Part shown: piece by piece, positions 29,213 through 37,843 of the stretch
Layout of the letters: every line of letters starts with the position of its first letter
Numbering within the stretch: position 1 is the first letter of the stretch
Source: Alteromonas portus
GTDB taxonomy: Bacteria; Pseudomonadota; Gammaproteobacteria; Enterobacterales; Alteromonadaceae
Length of the DNA stretch: 64,000 nt
Reading direction: 5' to 3'
Assembly (NCBI RefSeq): GCF_005117025.1
Contig: NZ_SWCO01000001.1
Location: 682,001 to 746,000 of the forward strand
Notes under the pieces: generated by a model
The model's database searches: none
Told to the model about the DNA's origin: nothing
What the model saw: the letters and a program-made list of their open reading frames with translations, nothing else
Program-made: the position numbers and the translations under genes

Positions 29213-29772
29213 TAGCTATTTTCTAACTCAGAAATGGCTTCTTCATAATCAAGCTCGTCGACTGCATCAATAATTGCCGCCCGTTTGTCTTGAGGTAACG
29301 CAAGAGCATCTAACCATTCATCTAGCTTGTCCTGCGCAATAAACTCGCTCGCTTTCAGCGCCGACAATAACTGTTTGCGAGCCTGCTCAGCTGCCGCGCC
29401 GTTCGCTGGTGCAGGTGTGGTAGCTTCTGGCTCGTTAATCAGTGTGTCTACCGTCGCTATGGTTTCATTAAGTACTGCGACAAACGCAGGGTATTCTTCA
29501 GCCACGCGTTTGTCATTTCTAAAACTGCTTTCAATCGGTTTGCTCGCATTATGCAAAGCAAAAAGCCCAAGGTTTCCTGTCACTCCTTTCAGAGTGTGAA
29601 CAAGAGAATAGGCCTCATTAAAGTCACCTTTAGCCACATGCGCTTGTAAGTCAGCATCAAGAGAACGGTATTCATCCGTAAATTTACCAAGAAGGGTGAA
29701 CAACAGTTTTTTATTACCACTTAACTGTGACATTCCGAAGTCGATATCGAGCACTGTTGTTGACTGTTCCAT
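29212..29772 (-). CDS. Hpt (histidine phosphotransfer) domain protein
   Basis: 186 residues. The N-terminal four-helix Hpt domain (1-115) carries the phosphorylatable His59 in VHTLKGVTGNLG. It is followed by an Ala/Pro-rich linker and a C-terminal helical segment with no known domain. Hpt proteins pass phosphate between a hybrid sensor and a response regulator. No partner is in the window, so it must act with kinases encoded elsewhere. Coupling to a pseudouridine synthase gene is unusual. Confidence 0.85.
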   Translation of the reverse strand: MEQSTTVLDIDFGMSQLSGNKKLLFTLLGKFTDEYRSLDADLQAHVAKGDFNEAYSLVHTLKGVTGNLGLFALHNASKPIESSFRNDKRVAEEYPAFVAVLNETIATVDTLINEPEATTPAPANGAAAEQARKQLLSALKASEFIAQDKLDEWLDALALPQDKRAAIIDAVDELDYEEAISELENS

Positions 29773-30109
29773 ACATCTATCCTTTTATTTCGCAACTTCT
29801 AATGGGAAATTTCTTATCCAGGCAGAAACTATTTGTCAGTTCATTCGTACCACTTAACGAATTCAACTAGCTAACAGCTTCTTTACCAAAGACTATGAAG
29901 TGTAAGTGTATTTCAGAAATACACAAATTAATACAATCATAGCAAAGTCGAAGCAAGTAAAGCGCTAAAAAGTCTGGTAATCTTCGGTGTTCGCTCGCGC
30001 TTTTTAGTCGCAATTTTATACTTAATCGTCAGCTGTGGTGATGAATTACGGCAAAGTATAGTCAGAGTGAAGTCGAGTGAAAGAATGTAGTAATTTAAAA
30101 GGAATCATC
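29773..30109. promoter_or_regulatory. Divergent promoter region (Hpt operon / M16 protease)
   Basis: 337 bp, AT-rich. I see no gene, RNA or clear operator. Confidence 0.4.
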
Positions 30110-32992
30110 ATGTCAGGAAAACTGACCCTACGTACCCTCTTTATGACCATAAGCGTCATCGCAGTAACAGCGTGTCAGCACGTACAGGAAGAGAAAACAA
30201 ATAGTCAATTAGACACTGAAGCTGGCGCGTTAAACACCGTGTCGATCCCTTACGAAAAATACACATTAGATAACGGGCTCACGGTCATTCTGCATGAAGA
30301 CCATTCTGATCCGCTGGTTCACGTCGATGTTACCTATCACGTTGGCTCTGCGCGAGAAGACGTAGGCAAATCGGGTTTTGCTCACTTTTTTGAACACATG
30401 ATGTTTCAAGGCTCAAAGCATGTTGCCGATGAGCAGCATTTTAAGGTTATTACAGAAGCGGGCGGTAATTTAAACGGCACAACCAATACCGATCGCACTA
30501 ACTACTTTGAAACAGTGCCTGCCAACCAATTAGAAAAAGTCCTTTGGCTAGAATCTGACAGAATGGGCTACCTGTTAGAAGCCGTAGACCAAACTAAGTT
30601 TGAAAACCAAAGAGAAACGGTTAAAAACGAACGCGCCCAACGTGTGGACAATCAGCCCTATGGATTGCGTTTCGAGTTGAACGGTGAGGCGCTATACCCA
30701 GAAGGGCATCCGTACTCGTGGATGACTATCGGCTATGTAGAAGATTTAGATAGAGTTGACGTCGATGACCTAAAAGCCTTTTTTAAACGCTGGTATGGCC
30801 CGAACAATGCGGTCCTTACTATTGGCGGCGATATCGACGTGGCTAAAACCAAAGCCTGGGTTAATAAGTACTTTGGCGAAATCCCAACAGGTCCTAAAGT
30901 AGAAGAGCCTGAGCCTCAGCCAGTAACGCTAGACGAAACCCGTTATGTAACGTTAGAAGATAAAGTCCATCTTCCGCTTCTGCAAATAACTTATCCTACA
31001 GTGTATGGTCGCCATGAAGACGAAGCGCCGCTTGACGTGCTGGCCGATATCTTAGGCGGTGGAAAAACCTCACTGTTTTACAAAAACCTAGTGAAAGAGG
31101 GCATGGCTGTACAAGCTGTGGTGTCCCACCCTTGCCGCGAACTTGCCTGTGAATTTCAGCTACTCGCTTTGGCTAATCCAGCAAAAGTCACCTCGCTTTC
31201 TACTCTCCAGAACGTACTGAATGAAACCCTTAAAGAGTTTGAAACACGTGGTGTAACGGCAGATGATTTAGCGCGTACAAAAGGGCAAATTGAAGCGCGT
31301 ACGGTATTTGGTTTACAAAGTGTATCTGGCAAAGTGTCAGCCCTCGCTGCTAACGAAACCTTTTACCAAACGCCAGATTTGATTGCTGAAGATATTGAGC
31401 GCTACAACGCCGTAACTGCTGAAGACGTCATGCGTGTTTACAACAAATATATTAAAGACGCCAACAGCGTTGTATTAAGCGTGGTGCCAAAAGGTCAGGT
31501 TCAGCTGGCCGCGGCCGAGCAGACCTTTGAACGTCCGGTAAGAAATATTGAGATCGACACAGTAGACGGGACGGATGAAGCCTTTACCAGTGCCCTATCT
31601 ACTAATACAGTTCCAGGCTTTGATAGAAGCGTAATGCCGAAAGCCGGTGAAGCACCAGTTGTTGAAGTTCCAGATTATTGGGAAGCTGAACTTGCCAACG
31701 GTATTGAAGTACTTGGCGTAACCAGCACCGAAACACCAACGGTAACGCTAACACTAGGCATGGATGGTGGCATGTTGCTAGACCCGGAAGGTAAAGCGGG
31801 AACTGCTTACTTAACGGCGTTACTTATGAATGAAAGTACGAAGAATTATAGTAACGAAGCGTTGGCCAGCGAACTTGCCAAACTGGGTAGCGCTATCCGA
31901 TTTAGTACTGCAGGTAGGTATTCACAAGTTTACGTGTCTACCTTAACCAAGCATATGGACGAAACCTTAGCGCTGTTAAAAGAGAAACTGTTTAACCCCG
32001 CGTTCACTCAAGAAGACTTCGACCGCATGAAAGAGCGCGTTGTACAAGGCTTGCAGCAACAAGCGAAAACACCGTCTAGTTTAGCCCGCCGCGCGCGCGA
32101 CCTCATTTTATTTGGTGAGGATAATCGCGTCAGTCTGCCTGACGAAGGCACGCTTCAGACCGTGCAAAATATCACGTTGGAGGACGTTAAAACGTTTTAT
32201 GCCAATTACTATTCGCCAGATAAAGCGAGTATCGTCGTTGTTGGTAACTTACCGAAAAAAGACATGGTGAATACACTAGACTTTATTGGTCAGTGGAAGG
32301 GGAATACCTATGAATTTGCTGATTACAGCGACTTTCCCAAGTACGAAGAAAACCAAATCTTCCTAGTGGATAGCCCAGAAGCGGTTCAGTCGGTAGTATT
32401 TATTGTTGATAGAAGCTTACCCTTTGATGCGACAGGCGATCACTTTAAGTCTCGCCTTATGAACTTCCCATTAGGGGGAGCATTTAATAGCCGCATAAAT
32501 CTTAATCTTCGAGAAGATAAAGGCTTTACCTATGGAGCAAATAGTGGTTTCGTTGGTGGCAAAACCCTTGGCTGGTTTGAAGCAAGTACCGACCTCACTG
32601 CGGCCAATACAGGTGAAGGTATCGCCGAAATTTTAAAAGAGATTAATCGCTACCGCACTGAAGGTGTCACCGAGGAAGAAATTGCGTTCATGCGCAATGC
32701 CTTTACGCTAAGCGATGCACTTGAATTTGAAACACCTACCAGTAAAGCGCGCTTTTTAAGGCAGCTGCTTAGCTATGGTCTTGATAAAGGCTATCGTGAA
32801 GAGCAGCTTGCTATTATCAATAATATTGATAAGGAAACGATGGATGCCTTGGCAAAGCAATATTTGAATCTTGATAAGATGCAAATTATTGTAGTAGGCG
32901 ATAAAGCTAAAATTTTGCCTCAGTTAAACGCGCTATCGATGCCAATTATCGAGTTATCAGTAGAGAACAACACCCGAGAAACGTTAAACTGA
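30110..32992 (+). CDS. M16 (pitrilysin/insulinase) family zinc protease, lipoprotein
   Basis: 960 residues from the ATG at 30110, which has AAGGA 7 nt upstream; an earlier start adds 11 residues without a good site. The lipobox VTAC (Cys22) anchors it to a membrane. The first M16 half contains the inverted zinc motif His92-x-x-Glu95-His96 (HFFEHMMFQG) and the distal Glu in ENQRETVKNERAQR. The second half (about 500-950) is the usual inactive M16_C repeat. These enzymes degrade peptides in a closed chamber, here most likely in the periplasm. It lies 74 bp upstream of gshA, with no obvious terminator between. Confidence 0.93.
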   Translation: MSGKLTLRTLFMTISVIAVTACQHVQEEKTNSQLDTEAGALNTVSIPYEKYTLDNGLTVILHEDHSDPLVHVDVTYHVGSAREDVGKSGFAHFFEHMMFQGSKHVADEQHFKVITEAGGNLNGTTNTDRTNYFETVPANQLEKVLWLESDRMGYLLEAVDQTKFENQRETVKNERAQRVDNQPYGLRFELNGEALYPEGHPYSWMTIGYVEDLDRVDVDDLKAFFKRWYGPNNAVLTIGGDIDVAKTKAWVNKYFGEIPTGPKVEEPEPQPVTLDETRYVTLEDKVHLPLLQITYPTVYGRHEDEAPLDVLADILGGGKTSLFYKNLVKEGMAVQAVVSHPCRELACEFQLLALANPAKVTSLSTLQNVLNETLKEFETRGVTADDLARTKGQIEARTVFGLQSVSGKVSALAANETFYQTPDLIAEDIERYNAVTAEDVMRVYNKYIKDANSVVLSVVPKGQVQLAAAEQTFERPVRNIEIDTVDGTDEAFTSALSTNTVPGFDRSVMPKAGEAPVVEVPDYWEAELANGIEVLGVTSTETPTVTLTLGMDGGMLLDPEGKAGTAYLTALLMNESTKNYSNEALASELAKLGSAIRFSTAGRYSQVYVSTLTKHMDETLALLKEKLFNPAFTQEDFDRMKERVVQGLQQQAKTPSSLARRARDLILFGEDNRVSLPDEGTLQTVQNITLEDVKTFYANYYSPDKASIVVVGNLPKKDMVNTLDFIGQWKGNTYEFADYSDFPKYEENQIFLVDSPEAVQSVVFIVDRSLPFDATGDHFKSRLMNFPLGGAFNSRINLNLREDKGFTYGANSGFVGGKTLGWFEASTDLTAANTGEGIAEILKEINRYRTEGVTEEEIAFMRNAFTLSDALEFETPTSKARFLRQLLSYGLDKGYREEQLAIINNIDKETMDALAKQYLNLDKMQIIVVGDKAKILPQLNALSMPIIELSVENNTRETLN

Positions 32993-33066
32993 TAGATTGA
33001 TTTTTGTTGAATTTACATTATTGCCCCCCATAACAGGGGGCTATATTGACATAACGGACCACCATT

Positions 33067-34665
33067 TTGACTGTAGACTCATCCCGTTTTGAAGCGCGCA
33101 TTGCTGCGCTTAAGTCACCCGAATTTCTCGCTGCGCTAAAAGATATTAAGCGCGGTGTTGAGCGCGAAGCCCTTCGTATAAACCCGAACGGAACGTTGGC
33201 ACAAACACCCCATCCTAAACCGCTGGGATCTGCGCTAACTCATGATTCAATCACTACAGATTTTTCTGAGTCTTTGCTTGAATTTATTACGCCGCCAGAG
33301 AATAGTGCCGCTAAGACGATTTCTCAGTTAAAAGATATCCATAAGTTCGCTATTGAAAATATTGATAACGAGCAAATTTGGCCGCTTAGTATGCCCTGCT
33401 TTATAAACGATGAAGCGGATATCCCCATTGCCTATTTTGGTGAGTCAAATGTGGGCAAGATGAAGCGAGTATATCGTATTGGCCTGAAAAACCGCTACGG
33501 CAGCATGATGCAGGCGATTGCTGGGGTGCATTTCAATTTCTCTTTTCCCGAGTCATTTTGGAAGCTGTGGTCCGAGTTAAACGGAAAAGAGCATTCTCAA
33601 GAGCAGACTTCGGCTGATTACTTTGGATTGATCCGCAACTACCGCAGATTGTGTTGGCTTATTCCTTATTTATATGGTGCATCACCGGCATTGTGCGGTT
33701 CGTTTTTAAAAGGAAAGCAGCATGCGTTACCTTTTAAAAAAGTAGGCAAGGGCACGGCGTATATGCCATATGCCACGTCACTGCGTATGAGCGATTTAGG
33801 CTACACAAGTGCAGAGCAATCGTCGCTTAAGATTTGTTACAACAAGCTAGACAACTATGTCACCTTGTTGCGCGAAGCGATGAATACGCCATCCTCCCGT
33901 TTTAGTCAGTTTGCTGCGGGCGAAGAAGGTAATTATCAACAGTTAAGTCGTAACATCATTCAAATTGAAAATGAACTTTACTCTCCTATACGCCCTAAGC
34001 AGCCTACTCAATCAATGGAAAAGCCAACGGACGCTTTGGTTAGACGGGGAATTAGCTACATAGAAGTGCGCGCCCTTGATGTAAATCCATTTTCGGCAAT
34101 CGGTATTTCACAGACCCAGTTCGATTTCTTAGATGTATTCCTAGTTGCATGCTTGCTAATGCCAAGTGCAGAGCTTGATGAAGCCCAGCTTAAAGAAGCT
34201 AAAGAAAACATGAACAAAGTGGTATTAGAGGGAAGAAATCCTGATTTGCTGCTGCAAAATGGTGGTGAAGATATTTCATTACCAAACTGGTGTGCCTCGC
34301 TATTTAAGTCTTTCGAGCAAGCAGCCGAACTACTCGACTTGGCCAATGATACGTCCCGTTATACGCAAGCGGTGAACGTCGAGGCTGAAAAAGTAGCAGA
34401 CCCAGCGCTGACACCGTCGGGTAAATTACTTGCGACCCTTTTGGAAAGTGATAAAGATAATGGCGTGTTAGGCTTAGAGCTGGCACAGGCTTATCAAGCT
34501 GAGATGAAGTCTTTTGAATATACGGATACCGATGCTGCCGGTTTTGCCGCCCAAGCTGACGCGTCGTTTGCTGCTCAAAAAGAAATAGAAGCTGCTGACG
34601 TGAAAGACTTTGATACATTCATTCGTGATTATTTCGCTGAAGCCCCGGCAAAAAAAAATGCCTGA
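33067..34665 (+). CDS. gshA: Glutamate-cysteine ligase
   Basis: 532 residues (E. coli 518). Catalyses the first step of glutathione synthesis, ATP-dependent joining of glutamate and cysteine. Typical features: RGVEREALRINPNG near the start, DFSESLLEFITPP, GVHFNFSFPE, and YIEVRALDVNPFSAIG. The start codon is TTG (33067-33069) with a weak ribosome binding site, which may limit expression. The last codons form part of a hairpin. With grxD, sodB and the peroxiredoxin, it is one of several redox-defence genes in this window. Confidence 0.97.
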   Translation: MTVDSSRFEARIAALKSPEFLAALKDIKRGVEREALRINPNGTLAQTPHPKPLGSALTHDSITTDFSESLLEFITPPENSAAKTISQLKDIHKFAIENIDNEQIWPLSMPCFINDEADIPIAYFGESNVGKMKRVYRIGLKNRYGSMMQAIAGVHFNFSFPESFWKLWSELNGKEHSQEQTSADYFGLIRNYRRLCWLIPYLYGASPALCGSFLKGKQHALPFKKVGKGTAYMPYATSLRMSDLGYTSAEQSSLKICYNKLDNYVTLLREAMNTPSSRFSQFAAGEEGNYQQLSRNIIQIENELYSPIRPKQPTQSMEKPTDALVRRGISYIEVRALDVNPFSAIGISQTQFDFLDVFLVACLLMPSAELDEAQLKEAKENMNKVVLEGRNPDLLLQNGGEDISLPNWCASLFKSFEQAAELLDLANDTSRYTQAVNVEAEKVADPALTPSGKLLATLLESDKDNGVLGLELAQAYQAEMKSFEYTDTDAAGFAAQADASFAAQKEIEAADVKDFDTFIRDYFAEAPAKKNA

Positions 34666-34680
34666 CATAGGTCAGGCATT
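34657..34680. terminator. Perfect hairpin at the gshA stop, T-run only on the minus strand
   Basis: 10-bp stem AATGCCTGAC/GTCAGGCATT with a 4-nt loop. It overlaps the gshA stop codon. On the plus strand it is followed by AAAAGG; on the minus strand by eight T. It thus has the form of a minus-strand terminator although the genes on both sides are on the plus strand. Confidence 0.6.
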
Positions 34681-34732
34681 AAAAGGTTCCAGGGAAACAC
34701 ACATTTTACTAGAACATTAGTTAAGACAAGCT

Positions 34733-35371
34733 ATGAACCAAAAGTTCAAAAAACTGGTTGTTTTTTTATCAACTCTCATCGTTCTTTTTCCACTGTTTAT
34801 CGCTGGGTGTGCAACTACGCCGCCTAAAGACATCAGTAATTTGTGCGAAATATTCTACGAAAAGGACGATTGGTATGATGCAGCTGCTGATGCCCGGGAT
34901 AAATGGGGTGTGCCTATACATGTTCCAATGGCCATGATGTATCAAGAAAGCTCTTTCCGTCACGATGCACTTCCACCACGAGATTACGTCTTCTTTGGGC
35001 TTATTCCTTGGGGACGTGTGAGTTCAGCTTATGGGTATTCACAAGCTAAAACACCGACGTGGTCTGACTATATGAGAGAAACAGATAACAGTGGCGCAGA
35101 TCGCGATGACTTCGAGGACGCTATCGACTTCATGGGTTGGTTTATTTACAAGTCGCAAAAAGTGAACGGTATTTCCAAATGGGACGCTTACGCACAATAT
35201 CTAAACTATCACGAAGGTTGGGGCGGATATAAGCGCAGAAGCTATGATCGTAAGCCGTGGCTAAAGAAGGTCGCGTCAAAGGTAAAAGCCCGTTCATTAC
35301 GTTATGCGACGCAACTAAAGACCTGCGAAGAAGATCTTCAAAAAGGTTGGTTTATGAAGCTGTTTAGCTAA
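34733..35371 (+). CDS. SLT-domain lipoprotein (putative lytic transglycosylase)
   Basis: 212 residues. Lipobox AGC (Cys at about residue 26). A transglycosylase-like fold is indicated by MAMMYQESSFRHDA (candidate catalytic Glu in YQESSF), AYGYSQAKTPTW and a conserved YLNYHEGWGGY. It would cleave peptidoglycan from the outer- or inner-membrane face. The C-terminus is rich in basic residues. A terminator follows after 15 bp. Confidence 0.82.
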   Translation: MNQKFKKLVVFLSTLIVLFPLFIAGCATTPPKDISNLCEIFYEKDDWYDAAADARDKWGVPIHVPMAMMYQESSFRHDALPPRDYVFFGLIPWGRVSSAYGYSQAKTPTWSDYMRETDNSGADRDDFEDAIDFMGWFIYKSQKVNGISKWDAYAQYLNYHEGWGGYKRRSYDRKPWLKKVASKVKARSLRYATQLKTCEEDLQKGWFMKLFS

Positions 35372-35386
35372 GCTTAAGAAACCAGA

Positions 35387-35413
35387 AAAAGCGACATTAT
35401 TGTCGCTTTTTTT
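35387..35413 (+). terminator. Terminator of the SLT lipoprotein gene
   Basis: 10-bp stem AAAAGCGACA/TGTCGCTTTT (35387-35396, 35401-35410) followed by TTT. Confidence 0.93.
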
Positions 35414-35447
35414 ATGCGCCTATGAAAATAGATAGATGTTTATGAAG

Positions 35448-35526
35448 AAAAAATTGAGGGATAGACGGGCGTCTATCCCTCAGCGACGCTAAGCCAAGAC
35501 CGTTTTTTACCCAACGTCGAACAGGC
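35448..35526 (-). ncRNA. Candidate Fur-repressed small RNA
   Basis: A free-standing minus-strand transcription unit of about 80 nt in a 353-bp intergenic gap. The 3' end is a strong terminator: 12-bp stem TGAGGGATAGAC/GTCTATCCCTCA (35455-35466, 35471-35482), GCCC loop on that strand, then A and six T (35453-35448). The 5' end follows a promoter with -35 TTGCAA (35556-35561), 17-bp spacer and -10 TATCTT (35533-35538). A Fur box fills the spacer. No open reading frame with a ribosome binding site is contained. It does not resemble E. coli RyhB in sequence, but size, position and regulation are those of a RyhB-type RNA. The minus-strand start site is inferred to about 2 nt. Confidence 0.6.
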
Positions 35527-35540
35527 ATTTATAAGATAGT

Positions 35541-35559
35541 GCAAATGAGAATGATTTGC
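35541..35559. promoter_or_regulatory. Fur box over the small-RNA promoter
   Basis: GCAAATGAGAATGATTTGC: 13 of 19 bases match the Fur consensus GATAATGATAATCATTATC, with perfect outer arms GCAAAT/ATTTGC. It lies between the -35 and -10 elements of the minus-strand promoter. Confidence 0.7.
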
Positions 35560-35724
35560 AATATCTTTTTTGGGTTTTTTTGTCACTCCCAATAGTAGCG
35601 TTTACGGTATATTAATTTTGCGCTTTTCCTGTTGGTTTGCAGGCGGAATCTTAATTACTGTCTTATACTTTCTGCTAAGTCTACGATGTGAAATTTGTTA
35701 AAGGATAGTAGTGGCAGTAAGTAT

Positions 35725-36183
35725 ATGGAAAGAGAAAAGTTTAGTGCACATGGTGATGTTCAAGCTCACTTTCTTCAAGAAAGGCGTATTCTAGTAATCG
35801 ATCTTAGCGGCCCTTTTAATTTAGAGTTTATTTTAAAATATCAACGTGTAGTGGGCGCTGAAAGAAAAAAAATTAATGTTCCTTGTTGGGCAAGCTTAGT
35901 TAACGTTCACGGTTTAGCTTTAGCGCCGATGGAAGCTACCTTAGATGCACAATTAATAGTGGATGAAGCCGTTGATTCAGGGCTTGTTGCCACTGCCGTT
36001 GTTCTTCATGAACCAGAAGGGCTTGCGTTACAGCAGAAGTTTTGGTCTAAAATTTATGACGGGTCTACACTGCCATTCCAATTCTTTAATCGTTCTTCAG
36101 AGGCTTGTGACTGGTTGGGCGAGAAAATAGTATCTGAGATGCGTGCGAAAGGCGTTTATCAAAGTAAGAATGTAATGAGGTAA
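35725..36183 (+). CDS. Small SpoIIAA/STAS-like protein, unknown function
   Basis: 152 residues from the ATG at 35725; a TTG ten codons earlier has no better site. The pattern of a short beta strand pair (ILVIDLSGPFN), helix, central WASLVNVHG strand, second helix, and a closing PFQFFNRSSEACDWLGEKI segment resembles the SpoIIAA-like fold found in many small marine gammaproteobacterial proteins. No catalytic motif. It is followed after 104 bp by a second small protein of similar layout. Function unknown. Confidence 0.7.
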   Translation: MEREKFSAHGDVQAHFLQERRILVIDLSGPFNLEFILKYQRVVGAERKKINVPCWASLVNVHGLALAPMEATLDAQLIVDEAVDSGLVATAVVLHEPEGLALQQKFWSKIYDGSTLPFQFFNRSSEACDWLGEKIVSEMRAKGVYQSKNVMR

Positions 36184-36287
36184 ACCCGTTTACAAGTCAC
36201 TTAGCTTTTTATATTTCTTACCGTTTAAATGATCTAAGCACTGCGGCGCTACTTACCAACTTAATGAAGGCATAACAGGAGGTAGCC

Positions 36288-36701
36288 ATGGTAGGTAGTC
36301 AGCACCAATACCGATTTTTCAACGTTAACAATGTGCTATTTGATATACCTAGTAATGTGTATGACGATAGCGTTGTCGACGGATGGTTTAGGAATATTGC
36401 CAGAGAGGGCCAGAAACTCGATAAGTGGGTTATTTTCTCTATACCCGATAAAAGTTTAACGATTACATATACAGCCGCATCTCAACTTTGTTCTCGGCTT
36501 CCCTTTCTGAGGACGTACGGATGCTTAGGTTTTCTTTTGCTAGCGAACCATGTAAACGCCAAAATTTTTCAACACAGTCTTCAAGCAACTCCTCCTAATT
36601 TTGATATTCAAGTCAGTGAATCGATGGAGCAACTCTGCCGAAACGCAGAAGCCTTGCTTGGTTACGAAGGGAGTCTAAACATATTCAATCGTTACAATTA
36701 A
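36288..36701 (+). CDS. Small hypothetical protein, possible distant paralogue of its neighbour
   Basis: 137 residues with a very strong ribosome binding site (AGGAGGT, 5 nt before ATG). No family recognised. Predicted alternating strands and helices (FDIPSNVYDD, WVIFSIPDKSL, GFLLLANHVNA, ESMEQLCRNAEALLGY) and the same order of elements as the preceding SpoIIAA-like protein suggest a related fold. That is inference from layout, not from alignable sequence. Confidence 0.6.
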   Translation: MVGSQHQYRFFNVNNVLFDIPSNVYDDSVVDGWFRNIAREGQKLDKWVIFSIPDKSLTITYTAASQLCSRLPFLRTYGCLGFLLLANHVNAKIFQHSLQATPPNFDIQVSESMEQLCRNAEALLGYEGSLNIFNRYN

Positions 36702-36775
36702 ATGTGGGACAGGCCTTAATATGATGTCGCGAGGAATATTCGCTTTTTTAGCTTAGTGGTGACACCAAACAATAG

Positions 36776-36789
36776 TTGACCTGGATCAA
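36776..36789. promoter_or_regulatory. FNR box, distal
   Basis: TTGACCTGGATCAA against the FNR consensus TTGATnnnnATCAA: one mismatch. Confidence 0.65.
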
Positions 36790-36825
36790 ATAATTCATTT
36801 GCCAGCTGAGTACTAGGAATCGAAT

Positions 36826-36839
36826 TTGATCTGGATCAC
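36826..36839. promoter_or_regulatory. FNR box, proximal (class II position)
   Basis: TTGATCTGGATCAC, one mismatch to TTGATnnnnATCAA. Its centre is about 41.5 bp upstream of the start expected from the -10 TACTAT at 36862-36867, the standard class II activating position. It has the same CTGG centre as the distal box, 50 bp away. Confidence 0.7.
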
Positions 36840-36893
36840 ATCCTCTATCTAACGCCTCTTTTACTATTTACGTAGTTGAAGAGGAGATTAATT

Positions 36894-37019
36894 ATGTTGT
36901 GGACTATGATGAAAGACCCTGTGGTATGGGGCTCACTACTTGGTATAGGCATTATTGTAGCGATGATGATGTATTATACTTACCTGTTCATGCACAACAG
37001 TGCTAACGAAGATAAATAG
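36894..37019 (+). CDS. 41-residue single-span membrane protein (DUF3149-like)
   Basis: Ribosome binding site GAGGAG 8 nt before the ATG. Sequence begins MLWTMMKDPVVWGSLLG, a membrane segment covers about residues 12-33, and the tail is short and acidic (NSANEDK). The MKDP-V-x-x-S start and length fit the DUF3149 family of tiny membrane proteins. Two FNR boxes upstream imply induction at low oxygen, so it may be an accessory subunit or regulator of a respiratory complex, like CydX or CcoQ. That is inference only. Confidence 0.75.
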   Translation: MLWTMMKDPVVWGSLLGIGIIVAMMMYYTYLFMHNSANEDK

Positions 37020-37040
37020 ATCGCACTTCGCAGGATTGCC

Positions 37041-37694
37041 CTAACGCTTATTGTTTTGAAGTGGTATATCGATAAGCACCAGCAATGCTGCTTGACCGCC
37101 GTATTCTAGAGGCGCTTGATGAAACGCACGTACATGTGGATGCTGAACTAAGTAGTGGGGCAGAGCGGCTTTTAACACGCCCTGACCAAAGCCATGCATT
37201 ACACAAACACAGTCAATCAGCTCTTTTCTTGCCGTGTGAATAAGTGCGGCAAGCTCGGCTTTTGCCATCTCGCGGGTGAGGCCATGTAAATCTAAAGTCA
37301 TTTCTGGCGAGTAGTCACCGCGGCGTAACTGTTTCAAAATATGCGTAGACTCACCATCTTGGCAAAAGCGCATAGGCCCTTCTTGCGGCAGCGCTGCCTG
37401 ATACATATCAGAAAAGTCGAAGCTAGCTGCCAATTGCTTGCTGTGTTTTAGGTGTTTACCTTTAACCTGCTGCGACTTTTTAAATAATTCAACTTGCTTA
37501 TCAGGCTCAACTTTATCTTGTGATAAAGGCGTCACTCCCTGCATTGCATCGGCAAATGAGAAGGTGTCTTCCTCAGCATTCGTCGACGTGGTTCCATTGC
37601 GCGAACCTTCCTGTATCGCCTTGTTTGTATAGCGATTGGGTTCAGAAAGTTGCTTCTTTAATGCTTTGAGCTCTTTTTTAAAGGTTTTCATCAA
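37041..37694 (-). CDS. smrB: Ribosome rescue endonuclease SmrB
   Basis: 217 residues, longer than E. coli SmrB (183) because of an extended polar N-terminus. The C-terminal Smr domain has the LDLHGLT and MHGFGQGVLK motifs; KQLRRGDYSPE just before it is typical of SmrB (YfcN). SmrB cleaves mRNA between collided ribosomes and so starts rescue. It is divergent from prmB, the same arrangement as in E. coli. The N-terminal extension is Gln/Lys-rich and probably disordered, with an initial hook that would contact the ribosome. Confidence 0.93.
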   Translation of the reverse strand: MMKTFKKELKALKKQLSEPNRYTNKAIQEGSRNGTTSTNAEEDTFSFADAMQGVTPLSQDKVEPDKQVELFKKSQQVKGKHLKHSKQLAASFDFSDMYQAALPQEGPMRFCQDGESTHILKQLRRGDYSPEMTLDLHGLTREMAKAELAALIHTARKELIDCVCVMHGFGQGVLKAALPHYLVQHPHVRAFHQAPLEYGGQAALLVLIDIPLQNNKR

Positions 37695-37843
37695 CGATAG
37701 CTTGGGTTATTACACTCGAATTTAACGATTCAAAACGCCTAAATTATAACGAATAGAAAGATTCGGTACGTAGTTAATTATGTGAATCGGTATGAAGTTT
37801 GGGTATGATACCAGCTTTGAAATTTTTGATGTACCCAAACGCC

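Noticed and set aside
35448..35526. Identity of the candidate RNA with RyhB
   Set aside because: Its sequence does not resemble the E. coli RyhB core as I recall it; only size and regulation are alike, so I do not name it RyhB.
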